Origin: Sulfitobacter sp. S223
Lineage (GTDB): Bacteria; Pseudomonadota; Alphaproteobacteria; Rhodobacterales; Rhodobacteraceae
Reading direction: 5' to 3'
Assembly: GCF_025143825.1 (NCBI RefSeq)
Contig: NZ_CP083560.1
Location: forward strand, 3,038,001-3,102,000
DNA: 64,000 nt
Part shown: positions 35,713 to 44,536 of the stretch, one piece after another
Numbering within the stretch: the stretch's first letter is position 1
Layout of the letters: each line of letters opens with the position of its first letter
Made by a program: the position numbers and the translations under genes
Notes under the pieces: generated by a model
Databases searched by the model: none
Seen by the model: only the letters and a program-made list of their open reading frames with translations
What the model was told of the DNA's origin: nothing

Positions 35713-35850
35713 GAAACGAAACGGACGGACAAATTCCGCCAAGATGCGGTGCGTATCGCGCTGACCAGTGGATAACACGCAGACAGGTGGCTGACGGTCT
35801 TGGTGTTGGCATGTCGACGCTGACGTAAGGTGGCCTAAACAAGCACTTGG
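35713..35850 (+). mobile_element. Degenerate IS3-family OrfA remnant
   Basis: Translation gives 'KRTDKFRQDAVRIALTSG', a stop, then after one codon shift 'RRQVADGLGVGMSTLT', a stop, then 'GLNK'. This matches the N-terminus of IS3/IS2-like OrfA helix-turn-helix proteins common in Rhodobacteraceae. At least two stop codons and a gap interrupt it, and no OrfB or inverted repeats are seen. It marks an old insertion between the formate dehydrogenase region and the exporter gene. The remainder of 35445-35883 holds the kinase promoter and no other gene. Confidence 0.75.
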
Positions 35851-35883
35851 GGCGGCACTAAAACGTGACAGGTCCAGTAGGCG

Positions 35884-36828
35884 CTAATTGGATATTTTGG
35901 GAACCCGCAGGCCGAGCTTTATGCGGTCGCGCCTACTGAACGAAGAAGGCATGGTAATGATCGCCAGACATCCAACGACCATGGCTACGCCAATCCATCC
36001 CAGCACGGGCAATCGCTCCCCCACGATCAGCACTGCCAGAACAGCCGCTACGACAGGCTCAAGAAGCGTGATAACTGTCGCCATGCTTGCCTGCACACGA
36101 GCAAGGCCATAACCGAAAGCGATATAGCCAAGGAACATGGGCACTGCGGCCATGTAGAGACCAACCGCTGCATTTGTCCAAGAAGCGAAAAACGGCCCGC
36201 CGGAAATAACCAAGACCGGCATAAGCATCAGACCACCAAGACCGAACGTTGCGCCCATTGCCACGGTCGATCGCGTGCCTTCCAACATCATTTTCCGCGC
36301 GCTCCAAGAATAAAGTGCGTATGTGAACCCGCCGATGAGACCCAGAAACACGCCTAAAAGTACAGAGTCACCGCCAACCAAGTCGCCATGGGATGCGTTT
36401 TCGGCCACACAGATCAACGCCATGCCAGTCAATCCAAAAGATGCTCCTATGGACCATCGCATCGTCAATTTACGCTGATCCAGGAGGTATTCGATCAAAG
36501 CGGAAAGTAACGGTGCTGAACCGATGGTAATCACGGTTCCCACAGTGACACCTGCGAGCCGCATCGAGCCATAAAATGCCAGCGGATATATCGCCACCGC
36601 AATCGCTCCAATCAACAGCAGGCGCCGCTGACCCCAAAGCACGCCTCGGGCTCGGGCAATACCACGGGAGGCCATCAAGGCTTGCGCAATGCCACCAACG
36701 CCCATTGCAGCGGCGCCAATCGCGGCCGCGCTGACATCAGGCGCAAAGGTTGCCGCTGTTCCTGTTGTGCCCCAAACGATTGCAGCAAACAGGATCGCAA
36801 CCACGCCCCACCCTTTTCCCTCAATCAT
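35884..36828 (-). CDS. EamA-family (DMT) transporter
   Basis: The protein has 314 residues and about ten membrane helices in two EamA repeats, with 'GWGVVAILFAAIVWGTTGTA' at the start and 'MATVITLLEPVVAAVLAVL' and 'VLGWIGVAMVVGCLAIITMP' near the end. The ATG at 36828 overlaps the tetR stop by 8 nt; a longer open frame upstream only runs through tetR in another frame. EamA proteins export amino acids or other metabolites; the substrate is unknown. The adjoining TetR regulator probably represses it. Confidence 0.9.
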   Translation of the reverse strand: MIEGKGWGVVAILFAAIVWGTTGTAATFAPDVSAAAIGAAAMGVGGIAQALMASRGIARARGVLWGQRRLLLIGAIAVAIYPLAFYGSMRLAGVTVGTVITIGSAPLLSALIEYLLDQRKLTMRWSIGASFGLTGMALICVAENASHGDLVGGDSVLLGVFLGLIGGFTYALYSWSARKMMLEGTRSTVAMGATFGLGGLMLMPVLVISGGPFFASWTNAAVGLYMAAVPMFLGYIAFGYGLARVQASMATVITLLEPVVAAVLAVLIVGERLPVLGWIGVAMVVGCLAIITMPSSFSRRDRIKLGLRVPKISN

Positions 36829-37420
36829 TGCAAAGCGCCTCCAACATGTCATTCGCCATTGCCCGGGCTGAAACGACCAGTGCGCTGTCACCCTCCAGCC
36901 CCGCCCGCGCCATCGCGCCTTCAAGTATGAAAGAGATATGCGTGGCCAATGCCGCCACGTGATCAGGTTTCTCAGGCATGAGGTCAGAAAGATGTTGCGC
37001 GAGAATCGCCTCCACCTGCTCCTTATGCCGCCTGACAGCGGCCCGCCCGACATCGCCCGCTTCCAGTTCAGCCGCTGCATTCAGTAGTCCGCAACCGCGA
37101 AAGCCGCGTTCGTAAGCAAATTCGGCGTGATCCTGATAGGCATCAAAGACCGCAAGGATGCGCTGCCGTGGCCCCTGTGCAGATGCCAAACGCGTCTCAT
37201 AGAGAGCCAACCATTCGGCATGACGCGCTTCCAGATACTGGTTCACAAGATCTGCCTTGGAGGTGAAATTGTTATAGAGGCTCTTTTTCGCCACCCCAGC
37301 ATGTTCAACGATCGCATCTATGCCGGTCCCGTTGATACCATGGTTGTAAAACAGGATCATGGCTGCCTCCATGAGGCGGTCATGAGCGGATTTCTTTGGC
37401 GTGCTTTCCGGCTTAGTCAT
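36821..37420 (-). CDS. TetR/AcrR-family regulator
   Basis: The protein has 199 residues. The N-terminal DNA-binding part includes 'AHDRLMEAAMILFYNHGING', 'TGIDAIVEHAGVAKKSLYNN' and 'FTSKADLVNQYL'; the C-terminal ligand-binding part is helical with 'AYERGFRGCGLLNAAAELE', a common TetR C-terminal motif. ATG 37420 follows TTGGAGG. It overlaps the EamA gene and likely controls it, with the palindrome at 37445-37452 as a candidate operator. Confidence 0.9.
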   Translation of the reverse strand: MTKPESTPKKSAHDRLMEAAMILFYNHGINGTGIDAIVEHAGVAKKSLYNNFTSKADLVNQYLEARHAEWLALYETRLASAQGPRQRILAVFDAYQDHAEFAYERGFRGCGLLNAAAELEAGDVGRAAVRRHKEQVEAILAQHLSDLMPEKPDHVAALATHISFILEGAMARAGLEGDSALVVSARAMANDMLEALCND

Positions 37421-37444
37421 GACGGCCTCCAATGTAGTTAGATC

Positions 37445-37452
37445 GGTATACC
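37445..37452. promoter_or_regulatory. Candidate TetR operator
   Basis: GGTATACC is a perfect 8-bp palindrome with partly symmetric flanks (TAGATC before, TAATTT after), about 25 nt upstream of the TetR start. The position fits autorepression. Confidence 0.4.
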
Positions 37453-37697
37453 TAATTTATAGTTACAGCAAGAGGCCAGTCTTCTCTTGATCCGACTGTG
37501 CTGATGTCCGGCCGAAATGAAACGCGCCCTCAAATGGGTGAGCGCCCTACTTTCACGCTATTGTGCGTGACGGCCTGCAACCTGTGAATGGAGCTGCCTG
37601 CCCTCACCACCCGCTGAACCGATCTGGGAATTTGAAGAGGTGAAGTCTTCAGGTGCATCGCTGATGTCCTGAAGCACAACCTGACACGTAGTGGAAG

Positions 37698-38345
37698 TTA
37701 CCGGTTGAAACCTGCCATGAGCTGATGAAATTTTTCGCCCTGAATGGCGACGTGGTCTCTCAAAACTCTGGCGGCATTTTCAGCATCGCCATTGGCGAGG
37801 GCCTCCAAAATTTCGGAGTGCTCGTTCATAGATTGCGTCAACCGCCCCCTAAATCGAAGCTGGGTTCTACGGTACGCACTTAGGCGGTTTTGCAGCTGCA
37901 AAGCTTGCTTTTCCAAAAAGCTGTTGGCCGCACCTCGGTAGATGATCTGGTGGAAAGCTTCGTTCTCTGAATAGTAGCGCTCATGATCGGCTTCTTGGCT
38001 TGCCTGCTGGCATCTATCATTAACCGCTCTCAAGACTTCCAAGTCGTCATCGCTCATGCGGGTTGCCGCCAATCGGCCACACACAGCTTCGATTTCGGCC
38101 ATCGTTTCAAACATTTCCATCAGCTCAACTGGCCGGGGTTGGCGGATGAATACGCCCCGCCGCGGTATTTGCTCTGCCATACCAGAGGCAACGAGCACCT
38201 GAAGCGCCTCGCGGATAGGCGTTCGGGAGACCTGAAATTTCTCTGCAAGCTTAAGCTCGTCCAACCGCTCACCATCTTGGAATTCGCCAGCAAAAACGAG
38301 CTGCTCAAGCGTGTGGGCTATTTGGTCTGCGCGTCTGATTTCCAT
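37698..38345 (-). CDS. GntR-family (FCD-type) regulator of malonate genes
   Basis: The protein has 215 residues. The winged helix 'LDELKLAEKFQVSRTPIREA' and 'LQVLVASGMAEQIPRRGVFI' occupies the first ~70 residues; an FCD ligand-binding domain follows ('EMFETMAEIEAVCGRLAATR', 'ENEAFHQIIYRGAAN', 'MNEHSEILEALANGDAENAA'). It is divergent from the TRAP/malonate operon and faces an 18-bp palindromic site, an arrangement typical of MatR-like regulators that respond to malonate or malonyl-CoA. Ligand inferred from neighbours. Confidence 0.92.
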   Translation of the reverse strand: MEIRRADQIAHTLEQLVFAGEFQDGERLDELKLAEKFQVSRTPIREALQVLVASGMAEQIPRRGVFIRQPRPVELMEMFETMAEIEAVCGRLAATRMSDDDLEVLRAVNDRCQQASQEADHERYYSENEAFHQIIYRGAANSFLEKQALQLQNRLSAYRRTQLRFRGRLTQSMNEHSEILEALANGDAENAARVLRDHVAIQGEKFHQLMAGFNR

Positions 38346-38388
38346 ATGCTTATTCTATAATCGCCCGGCAAAATAATGCAATATCATA

Positions 38389-38406
38389 AATCTTGTATAC
38401 AAGATT
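38389..38406. promoter_or_regulatory. GntR operator palindrome
   Basis: AATCTTGTATACAAGATT is a perfect 18-bp palindrome between the divergent GntR gene and the TRAP operon. The core TTGTATACAA fits the usual FCD/FadR-type site (T-x-G-T-N3-A-C-x-A). Confidence 0.75.
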
Positions 38407-38486
38407 GTTGACTCGTTATGCGAGGTATGTGACCTTCCGACGTAGCGTTAACGAAATAAGTTGATGCACACTTTTGGGAGGAAGTT

Positions 38487-39473
38487 ATGAAATTCGCAAA
38501 ACTCACAGCCACAGCTATGGCAGCATGTCTGGCGCTTGGCTCTGCAGCAAGTGCCGAAACACTGCGCCTGTCACACCAATGGTCCAACAAGGATGTGCGC
38601 CACCAAGTAGCACAGATGGTTGCCGATGACGTGGCCGCTGCCGGCGTTGATCTCGAAATCCAGATTTTTGGCTCAAAGTCGCTTTTCAAGCCGCGTGAGC
38701 AGTATCGCCCGTTAAGCCGCGGACAGCTTGATATGACAGTTCTGCCGCTGAGCTACGCAGGTGGCCAACAGCCTGCCTATAACCTGACCCTGATGCCGGG
38801 CATGGTAAAGAACCACGATCACGCTGCGCGTTTGAGCGCATCGCCTTTTATGGCGGCGCTGGAAGAGAAGATGGCGGACGATGATGTCATGGTGCTGGTA
38901 CACGGCTATTTGGCCGGTGGCTTTGTCGGCAAAGACAAGTGCATCACAAAGCCTGAAGACGTGAAAGGCTTGCAGACCCGTGCTGCCGGGAAGGCGTTCG
39001 AGCAAATGCTTGCAGGTGCAGGCGCCTCCATCACCGGCATGGCCTCATCCGAAATCTACAACGCGATGCAAACCGGTGTTTTGAATGCGGCCAACACGTC
39101 GTCTTCGTCATTCGTATCCTACCGGATTTACGAGCAGGTAAGCTGCTATACACCAGCTGGCGATGTTGCGCTTTGGTTCATGTACCAGCCGCTTCTGATG
39201 AACAAATCCAGATTTGACGGCCTCAATGCCGATCAGCAAAAGGCGTTGCTGGATGCTTCTGCAAAGGCTCAGGCGTTCTATCTTGAAGAAGCCAAAAAAC
39301 AGGATGCTGCATCCGAACAAGTCTTCCGCGATGCGGGTGTAGAAATCGCTCAGATGTCGGCCGAAGACTTTGAAGCATGGCGCGCTCTGGCACAGGAAAC
39401 CTCCTATGCCGCGTTCGTCGCAGAAGTTGAGGGCGGTCAAGAGCTGCTCGATATGGCGCTGGCTGTCGAATAA
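38487..39473 (+). CDS. TRAP transporter substrate-binding protein (DctP-type), probably malonate
   Basis: The protein has 328 residues with signal peptide 'MKFAKLTATAMAACLALGSA'. DctP-family segments include 'LRLSHQWSNKDVRHQVAQMV', 'EIQIFGSKSLFKPREQYRPL', 'GLQTRAAGKAFEQMLAGAGA' and 'SSEIYNAMQTGVLNAAN'. GGGAGGAAG precedes the ATG. As first gene of an operon with malonyl-CoA synthetase and decarboxylase, it most likely binds malonate in the periplasm. A hairpin after the gene may raise its expression relative to the membrane subunits. Confidence 0.92.
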   Translation: MKFAKLTATAMAACLALGSAASAETLRLSHQWSNKDVRHQVAQMVADDVAAAGVDLEIQIFGSKSLFKPREQYRPLSRGQLDMTVLPLSYAGGQQPAYNLTLMPGMVKNHDHAARLSASPFMAALEEKMADDDVMVLVHGYLAGGFVGKDKCITKPEDVKGLQTRAAGKAFEQMLAGAGASITGMASSEIYNAMQTGVLNAANTSSSSFVSYRIYEQVSCYTPAGDVALWFMYQPLLMNKSRFDGLNADQQKALLDASAKAQAFYLEEAKKQDAASEQVFRDAGVEIAQMSAEDFEAWRALAQETSYAAFVAEVEGGQELLDMALAVE

Positions 39474-39483
39474 TCGACGCTGG

Positions 39484-39511
39484 ATTGGGCCGTGCCAATG
39501 CGCGGCCCAAT
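39484..39511 (+). promoter_or_regulatory. Stem-loop between TRAP binding-protein and membrane-subunit genes
   Basis: ATTGGGCCG and CGGCCCAAT flank a 10-nt loop 11 nt after the binding-protein stop. Such hairpins commonly protect the binding-protein mRNA and reduce read-through to the membrane subunits. Confidence 0.55.
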
Positions 39512-39542
39512 AACACCCAACCACTCATTCAAGGACATCGTT

Positions 39543-40091
39543 ATGGCGGTCCAAAGCTCCGTCGCGGTGGCGCAAACCGGTAACAATCCGTTTCTGCGTC
39601 TCGTGGCTGCACTCTCTACACTTGCGGGCTGGTGCTCGGCTGCGATGATCGTCGCGGCGATTGGCATCACCTGCCAAATGATTTTTGTGCGCTTCGTGCT
39701 GAATGGCTCGACCATCTGGCAGACAGAAGCGGTGATCTACCTTGCCATCGCGGCCACGCTGATTGGCCTGCCCTACGTCCAGCGCTTGCGCGGACATGTG
39801 AATGTGGACCTGATCCCGCTCGCGTTGGGGCCCCGTGCGCGGTTCGTGCTGGCGATCTTCACGCTTTCTGTTTCCATCATCATGGTCGCGATCATGCTGT
39901 GGTACTCTTACGAATTCTGGCACCTCACGTGGGAACGCAACTGGAAATCCGACACCGTCTGGGGGGTGCGTTTGTGGATTCCCTATCTGGCGCTGCCCGT
40001 CGGTTTCGCGCTGTTTATGCTGCAGTTGATTGCGGATATGGTCGCCATCCTTCTGAAAATTGAAAAGCCGTTCGGCTTGGAGGATATCTGA
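39543..40091 (+). CDS. TRAP transporter small membrane subunit (DctQ-type)
   Basis: The protein has 182 residues and four membrane helices, with 'TIWQTEAVIYLAIAATLIGL' and 'VQRLRGHVNVDLIPLALGPR' typical of DctQ. AAGGA lies 7 nt before ATG 39543; upstream in-frame starts fall in the hairpin. It ends within the start of the large subunit (one-base TGATG overlap). Confidence 0.93.
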   Translation: MAVQSSVAVAQTGNNPFLRLVAALSTLAGWCSAAMIVAAIGITCQMIFVRFVLNGSTIWQTEAVIYLAIAATLIGLPYVQRLRGHVNVDLIPLALGPRARFVLAIFTLSVSIIMVAIMLWYSYEFWHLTWERNWKSDTVWGVRLWIPYLALPVGFALFMLQLIADMVAILLKIEKPFGLEDI

Positions 40092-41407
40092 TGGATCCGC
40101 TCACACTTGGCGCGATTGTTGCGGTCTGCACCATTCTTGTTCTCTTCTCAGGCGTATCGGTGGCCCTTGGCCTGCTGATTGTCTCTACCGGTTTCATCAT
40201 GATTTTCGACGGTATGCGCTCTCTGGAGCTTTTGCCGGAAATTCTGTTCGGCAAGCTGGATAACTTTGCGCTTTTATCAATCCCGATGTTCATCATCATG
40301 GGGTCATCCATCGCCTCTACGCGTGCAGGTGCTGACCTATATGAGGCGTTAGAGCGCTGGCTTACCCGTGTGCCCGGCGGCTTGGTGATCTCGAACCTCG
40401 GTGCTTGCGCCCTATTCGCTGCCATGTCCGGCTCCAGCCCCGCAACCTGTGCTGCGATCGGTAAGATGGGCATCCCCGAGATGCGCAAGCGCGGCTATCC
40501 TGATGGCGTCGCTGCGGGATCCATCGCTGCCGGTGGCACCTTGGGCATTCTGATCCCGCCGTCGGTCACAATGATCGTATACGGCATCGCTACAGAGCAA
40601 TCCATCGGGCGGCTGTTTCTTGCGGGCGTGATCCCCGGTCTGTTGCTGGTCGGCCTGTTCATGGCGTGGTCACTTTATGCGACGTGGAAATCCGGCGACC
40701 AGCAACTGCTGGCACAGGGGAATTATTCCTGGAAAGAAAAGTTCGAGATTCTGCCCCGCGTCTTGCCGTTCCTGTTCATCATCATTGGCGTTCTCTATGC
40801 GATGTATGGGGGCGTTGCGACACCGTCCGAGACGGCGGCGGTTGGTGCGTTGCTTTGCCTGCTGATTGCAATGATCATCTACAAACTTTGGAACCCCAAA
40901 GACCTTTGGATTGTCTTGCGCGACAGCACAAAAGAAAGCGTGATGATCCTGTTCATCATCGCAGCTGCGGGCGTGTTTTCCTACATGCTATCGAGCTTGT
41001 TCATCACGCAGTCGATCGCGGCATGGATTGGCACGCTGGATGTGAATCCTTGGGTTTTGATGGGGGCGGTCAACATTTTCTTGCTGATCGCAGGCTTCTT
41101 CCTGCCGCCGGTCGCGGTGATCTTGATGGCGGCGCCTATCTTGCTGCCGATTATCACCACAGCGGGCTTTGATCCGATCTGGTTCGCGGTTGTTCTGACG
41201 ATCAACATGGAAATCGGCCTGATCTCTCCTCCTGTCGGGTTGAACCTTTATGTGATCAACGGCATCGCCCCCGATATCTCATTGAAAACGATCCTCGCCG
41301 GCTCACTTCCTTTTGTCGCATGTATGATCCTCGCGATCATACTGCTGTGCATCTTTCCTGGTCTCGCAACATGGCTACCGGATGCGGTTATGGGGACAGC
41401 GGTATGA
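40091..41407 (+). CDS. TRAP transporter large membrane subunit (DctM-type)
   Basis: The protein has 438 residues and about 11-12 membrane helices. DctM landmarks: 'SIPMFIIMGSSIASTRAGAD', 'AMSGSSPATCAAIGKMGIPE', 'GSIAAGGTLGILIPPSVTMI' and 'EIGLISPPVGLNLYVINGIA'. It forms the ion-coupled channel with the small subunit. The stop overlaps the decarboxylase start (ATGA), tying transport to catabolism. Confidence 0.95.
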   Translation: MDPLTLGAIVAVCTILVLFSGVSVALGLLIVSTGFIMIFDGMRSLELLPEILFGKLDNFALLSIPMFIIMGSSIASTRAGADLYEALERWLTRVPGGLVISNLGACALFAAMSGSSPATCAAIGKMGIPEMRKRGYPDGVAAGSIAAGGTLGILIPPSVTMIVYGIATEQSIGRLFLAGVIPGLLLVGLFMAWSLYATWKSGDQQLLAQGNYSWKEKFEILPRVLPFLFIIIGVLYAMYGGVATPSETAAVGALLCLLIAMIIYKLWNPKDLWIVLRDSTKESVMILFIIAAAGVFSYMLSSLFITQSIAAWIGTLDVNPWVLMGAVNIFLLIAGFFLPPVAVILMAAPILLPIITTAGFDPIWFAVVLTINMEIGLISPPVGLNLYVINGIAPDISLKTILAGSLPFVACMILAIILLCIFPGLATWLPDAVMGTAV

Positions 41408-42642
41408 GCTATTTAACCGGTCTGTTCACAAACGTGTTCGAACGCCGTTTTGCGCGTGCCGTATCAACAGATGCGAAAGGACGCGGCATCACCGATCTGG
41501 CGCGCGACCTTCTGGGGGCGCGGGGCGAAATTTCTGGAAGCACCTTAGCACGCTTGATCCTCGACCAATACGCGCAGGCGGATGCGAAGGGCAAAAACGC
41601 GTTCTTTGAGTTCCTGTTGCGCGATCTGGAGATTGATCCTGTCGAGGTTGTCGAGACGCTGAAGGACTACAAAGCCGCGCCATCAAAGTACAGCTATCGT
41701 GCATATGCGCGTGCCAGCGAGCCGAAGCGCCAAGAGCTGCTGCGGCGGCTCAATCAGGTACACGGTGGCACGCAGCGGTTGGTTTCCATGCGCCAAGACC
41801 TGTTGAAGATGATGCGTCAGGACAAAAAGCTAGAGCCGCTGGACGTCGACTTCCAACATCTTTTTGCATCTTGGTTCAATCGAGGGTTCCTCGTTTTGCG
41901 GCCAATAAACTGGTCCAGCCCGGCTGAAGTTCTGGAAAAAATCATCGCCTACGAGGCTGTTCACGCCATTGATAGCTGGGATGATTTGCGCCGCCGCCTG
42001 CAACCGGCTGACCGGCGTTGCTTTGGCTTTTTTCACCCAGCCATGCCAGATGAGCCCCTCATTTTTGTGGAGGTTGCCTTAACCCAAGGCATCCCCAATT
42101 CTGTGCAAAACCTGCTCGCCGACGGGCGCGACCCGATCGAGGCAGAGGAAGCCGACACCGCGGTCTTCTATTCGATCTCGAATTGTCAGGCCGGTTTGGC
42201 GGGAATTTCCTTTGGCAACTCCTTGATCAAACAAGTGGCAGCTGATCTGTCGCGGGACCTCATAGCGCTTGATACGTTCGTGACACTGTCGCCCATTCCG
42301 GGGCTGACCAAATGGCTGGATCAGAACCAAACACCCGCGCTAAAGGCCGCCTCCTTAGAAGCACAGGCCGCGCACTATCTGCTAACGGCAAAGCGCGATG
42401 ACAAATTGCCGGTTGATCCGGTCGCGCGTTTTCACCTTGGCAATGGGGCTGCGGTACACGCGGTACATGCAAATGCCGACACCTCCGCGAACGGGATGCG
42501 CCAATCCAAAGGTGCGATGGTCAATTACCTCTATGACCTGTCCCTGATCACCACCAACCACGAACACTTTGTCACTGAGAAAACCGTTGCGGCCTCGGCT
42601 GCGGTGCGCGCATTGAGCGCGTCGGTTTCATCCAAGTCCTGA
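41404..42642 (+). CDS. matA: Malonyl-CoA decarboxylase
   Basis: The protein has 412 residues. The helical N-terminal domain is followed by the acetyltransferase-like catalytic domain, with 'FFHPAMPDEPLIFVEVALTQ' and the C-terminal 'FHLGNGAAVHAVHANADTSA' and 'SKGAMVNYLYDLSLI', all typical of malonyl-CoA decarboxylase. It converts malonyl-CoA to acetyl-CoA and CO2. ATG 41404 overlaps the TRAP large subunit stop. The next gene makes its substrate. Confidence 0.94.
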   Translation: MSYLTGLFTNVFERRFARAVSTDAKGRGITDLARDLLGARGEISGSTLARLILDQYAQADAKGKNAFFEFLLRDLEIDPVEVVETLKDYKAAPSKYSYRAYARASEPKRQELLRRLNQVHGGTQRLVSMRQDLLKMMRQDKKLEPLDVDFQHLFASWFNRGFLVLRPINWSSPAEVLEKIIAYEAVHAIDSWDDLRRRLQPADRRCFGFFHPAMPDEPLIFVEVALTQGIPNSVQNLLADGRDPIEAEEADTAVFYSISNCQAGLAGISFGNSLIKQVAADLSRDLIALDTFVTLSPIPGLTKWLDQNQTPALKAASLEAQAAHYLLTAKRDDKLPVDPVARFHLGNGAAVHAVHANADTSANGMRQSKGAMVNYLYDLSLITTNHEHFVTEKTVAASAAVRALSASVSSKS

Positions 42643-42653
42643 GGAGCAATCGC

Positions 42654-44168
42654 ATGACAAACCCGCTCTATGACACTCTATTTGGCCAACATGATCAGAG
42701 CAGCGCCGTGTTCCTACATTTGCCGGATGGCTCAACGCTGACCTATGCGGATTTTTTGGGCATTGCCGCTCAATATGCCGGGTACTTGACGCAAGCCGGG
42801 CTAACTGCGGGTGACCGCGTCGCTGTTCAGATCGAAAAATCTCCACAAGCATTGGCAGTCTATGCGGCTTGTGCGCAAGCAGGGCTTGTTTTCCTTCCCC
42901 TCAACACGGCCTACACGGCTGACGAGGTTGCCTATTTCATTGAAAATAGCGGCGCAAGCATCGTGCTATGTGATGACCGCAAACGCAGTGCCCTCGCACT
43001 TATAGCAAAGCGGTGTGGCTCACGTCTGGAAACACTGAATGCTGATGGATCCGGCAGCTTTGCGGATCATGCGGTAACCCAACCAAAGACGTTTCAAACT
43101 GTGCCGCGCCGCGAAGACGATTTGGCTGCGTTTCTTTACACCTCTGGCACAACAGGGCGATCAAAAGGCGCGATGTTGAGCCAAGGCAATCTGCTGTCCA
43201 ACGCGAAAACACTGAAAGACGAATGGCGTTTCACCTCCGATGACGTTCTGCTGCACGCCTTGCCGATATTCCATACCCACGGGTTGTTTGTAGCAAGCAA
43301 TATCACATTGCTGGCGGGCGGGCAGATGATCTTTTTGCCCAAGTTCGATCTTGACGCGATGATCGCAAACATGCCTCGTGCCACCACTCTAATGGGTGTT
43401 CCAACCTTCTATACCCGTCTGCTGGGGGACCCTCGCTTCTCCAAAGACCTTGCCGCGCACATGCGGCTGTTCGTGTCCGGCAGCGCGCCGTTGCTCGCGG
43501 AAACCCATGTCCAGTTTGAAGACCGTACTGGCCACCGCATTCTGGAACGCTACGGGATGACCGAGACGAACATGAACACCTCCAACCCCTATGATGGAGA
43601 GCGCCGCGCAGGCACGGTCGGCTTCCCGCTACCAGGGGTGGAGTTGAAAATAACTGACAGCCAGACTGGTGCCACGCTACCGCAAGGCGAGATCGGTGAA
43701 ATCGAAGTGCGCGGTCCAAACGTATTTCAGGGGTATTGGCAAATGCCCGAAAAGACGGCTGAAGAATTGCGAAGCGATGGCTTCTTTATCACTGGCGATC
43801 TAGGTCAGATTGATGCCGATGGCTATGTCAGCATCGTCGGACGTAACAAAGATCTGATCATCTCGGGCGGCTACAATATTTATCCCAAAGAGATCGAGCT
43901 TTTGCTTGATGAGCAAGACGGCGTTTTAGAGAGCGCGGTCATTGGCGTGCCTCATGCGGATTTTGGCGAAAGTGTCGTTGGTGTGCTTGTCGCGATGCCT
44001 GACCAAGAGCTTGATCTGGAACGGATCAAGGCGAGTATCGGGAAATCACTCGCCCGTTTCAAACAACCCCAGAAGCTGGTGATCCTGCCTGAGCTTCCTC
44101 GAAACACGATGGGCAAGGTACAGAAAAAATCCCTGCGAGAAAAATTTGCGCTGAACCCGATAGAATGA
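42654..44168 (+). CDS. matB: Malonyl-CoA synthetase
   Basis: The protein has 504 residues and belongs to the acyl-adenylate ligase family: 'AAFLYTSGTTGRSKGAMLSQ' (AMP-binding), 'LERYGMTETNMNTSNPYDGE', 'GDLGQIDADGYVSIVGRNKD' and the C-terminal Lys in 'LPRNTMGKVQKKSL'. The neighbours indicate malonate as substrate: malonate + CoA + ATP gives malonyl-CoA. GAGGAGCAATCGC before the ATG. It closes the operon. Confidence 0.93.
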   Translation: MTNPLYDTLFGQHDQSSAVFLHLPDGSTLTYADFLGIAAQYAGYLTQAGLTAGDRVAVQIEKSPQALAVYAACAQAGLVFLPLNTAYTADEVAYFIENSGASIVLCDDRKRSALALIAKRCGSRLETLNADGSGSFADHAVTQPKTFQTVPRREDDLAAFLYTSGTTGRSKGAMLSQGNLLSNAKTLKDEWRFTSDDVLLHALPIFHTHGLFVASNITLLAGGQMIFLPKFDLDAMIANMPRATTLMGVPTFYTRLLGDPRFSKDLAAHMRLFVSGSAPLLAETHVQFEDRTGHRILERYGMTETNMNTSNPYDGERRAGTVGFPLPGVELKITDSQTGATLPQGEIGEIEVRGPNVFQGYWQMPEKTAEELRSDGFFITGDLGQIDADGYVSIVGRNKDLIISGGYNIYPKEIELLLDEQDGVLESAVIGVPHADFGESVVGVLVAMPDQELDLERIKASIGKSLARFKQPQKLVILPELPRNTMGKVQKKSLREKFALNPIE

Positions 44169-44536
44169 ACAGAAGACCATGCGCGCGTTTGCACGTGTGC
44201 ATGGTCCGGCCATCAATTGCTGGCTTGCCTTAACTCGCGCATTTCACAATCAAGTGCCTTCGCATTCTCGGCGTCGTCGTCCCCTTTGCTATTATGCGTG
44301 ATCCCGTTCACGAGTTGGCGCTTTCAGCACGCCCAGCGCAGTTCGTGGAGACTATCTCAGCCATATAGCAGGCCATGGCACGGGAACATTTTCAGGTCGC
44401 AGACTTGACCGAAAAAACAGAACAACCACCGCGTAGATTTGCAAAAGGCTCAACTAATAGATGAGTTTTTTGGAACGATTAACGACTCCGGCTGGTTAAC
44501 CTCGTGAAAATATTAAATGACCACGGGGTATATTCT
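44169..44536 (+). terminator. Hairpin after matB and AT-rich leader of the RTX gene
   Basis: GACCATGC (44175-44182) pairs with GCATGGTC (44199-44206) just after matB, though no T-run follows. The remaining ~330 nt hold no gene I can support and presumably the promoter of the RTX-type gene. Confidence 0.5.

Noticed and set aside
36829-37080. N-terminal extension of the EamA transporter
   Set aside because: The extra ~84 residues overlap the TetR gene and are not hydrophobic; the start at 36828 fits the family length.
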